Below are positions 5,742 through 5,896 of a stretch of 5,896 bases of DNA, piece by piece (the stretch's first letter is position 1; each line of letters begins with the position of its first letter). This DNA comes from Polaromonas sp. (GTDB taxonomy: Bacteria; Pseudomonadota; Gammaproteobacteria; Burkholderiales; Burkholderiaceae_C). Where the stretch lies: contig JACMQR010000374.1 in the NCBI GenBank assembly GCA_014376885.1, positions 1 through 5,896 on the forward strand, in the 5' to 3' direction. Both the position numbers and the translations under genes were made by a program. Below the pieces are notes generated by a model. It did not search any database. It was given only the letters and a program-made list of their open reading frames with translations, and was not told the origin of the DNA.

Positions 5742-5755
5742 AGAACGACCGTTCT
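5742..5755. promoter_or_regulatory. TetR-type operator palindrome AGAACGACCGTTCT
   Basis: Perfect six-base arms AGAACG and CGTTCT flank a two-base centre, 25 bases upstream of the ATG of a probable TetR regulator. Inverted repeats of the GAACG/CGTTC type are common TetR-family operators in proteobacteria (family knowledge), and autoregulation from such a position is usual. A further palindrome, AGTTCCTGAACT, lies at 5720-5731 and could be a second site. Confidence 0.6.
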
Positions 5756-5780
5756 TTTATTGCCCGAAACTCCATCTCCC

Positions 5781-5896
5781 ATGTCCGTCAGCCCCCTTCC
5801 CGCCAAAGTTGCGCGCGCGCCAGCGCCAGTTACCAGCACTGCCAGCACTGCCAAAAGCGCCCAGAAAGGCCAGCAGACCAAGGCCGCCATTGTCGA
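5781..5896 (+). CDS. Probable TetR-family regulator, N-terminal 38 residues (cut by window edge)
   Basis: An open frame from ATG 5781 runs to the window end (38 codons plus two bases). The first about 28 residues are a low-complexity A/P/S/T/K-rich tail (MSVSPLPAKVARAPAPV at the start). KGQQTKAAIV (29-38) follows and resembles the opening of the first DNA-binding helix in TetR proteins, which often reads like G-x-x-T-R/K-x-A-I-x-D/E. The extra N-terminal tail is longer than usual, and there is no other in-frame ATG nearby. No clear Shine-Dalgarno precedes the ATG. Identification rests on this short match plus the operator-like palindrome at 5742-5755. The helix-turn-helix itself lies outside the window. 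Confidence 0.6.
   Translation, partial: MSVSPLPAKVARAPAPVTSTASTAKSAQKGQQTKAAIV

Noticed and set aside
5351..5890. 179-codon minus-strand open frame at the right end
   Set aside because: It crosses the LysR end, the TetR operator region and the probable TetR start. Its hydrophobic start is only the complement of the A/T/S-rich TetR tail.

Overview
The window looks like chromosomal DNA of a high-GC beta-proteobacterium of the order Burkholderiales, most likely Comamonadaceae (Polaromonas- or Variovorax-like). The reasons are the strongly GC-biased third codon positions and a Bug/TctC-type periplasmic binding protein with no transporter genes beside it. The rest of the gene set (LDH2-family dehydrogenase, FAH-family hydrolase, BKACE/DUF849 enzyme, 3-hydroxyacyl-CoA-dehydrogenase-type enzyme, LysR and TetR regulators) also fits. 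The taxon is inferred from gene content, not from a marker gene.

Layout. (1) 1-374, minus: N-terminal 124 residues of a malate/L-lactate (LDH2-type) dehydrogenase, cut by the window edge. (2) 375-914: a 540-base gap between divergent genes, with no convincing gene and one good sigma70-like promoter candidate pointing right. (3) 915-1763, plus: FAH-family hydrolase/lyase. (4) 1742-1774: a long hairpin over its stop codon, between convergent genes. (5) 1783-4596, minus: a compact cluster read as 3-hydroxyacyl-CoA-dehydrogenase-type enzyme, then BKACE-family protein, then Bug solute-binding protein (gaps of 5 and 25 bases). (6) 4597-4682: a small divergent control region with a promoter candidate for the cluster and a perfect 12-bp palindrome. 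(7) 4683-5669, plus: LysR regulator. (8) 5670-5780: intergenic, with a TetR-type operator palindrome. (9) 5781 to the end, plus: first 38 residues of a probable TetR-family regulator.

How the genes may work together. The LysR protein probably controls the divergent cluster. The Bug protein would capture an organic acid in the periplasm. The NAD-dependent dehydrogenase would oxidise a 3-hydroxy acid (or its CoA ester) to a 3-keto acid. The BKACE-family protein would then cleave the 3-keto acid with acetyl-CoA. This is the logic of carnitine and lysine catabolic pathways, but the substrate is not evident. Compared from memory with the characterised Kce enzyme, the BKACE protein keeps the metal ligands but not several catalytic side chains. 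This is the most interesting point in the window. The LDH2 and FAH enzymes may act on related 2-keto or 2-hydroxy acids, but nothing in the sequence proves a link. I saw no mobile element, CRISPR array, tRNA or rRNA.
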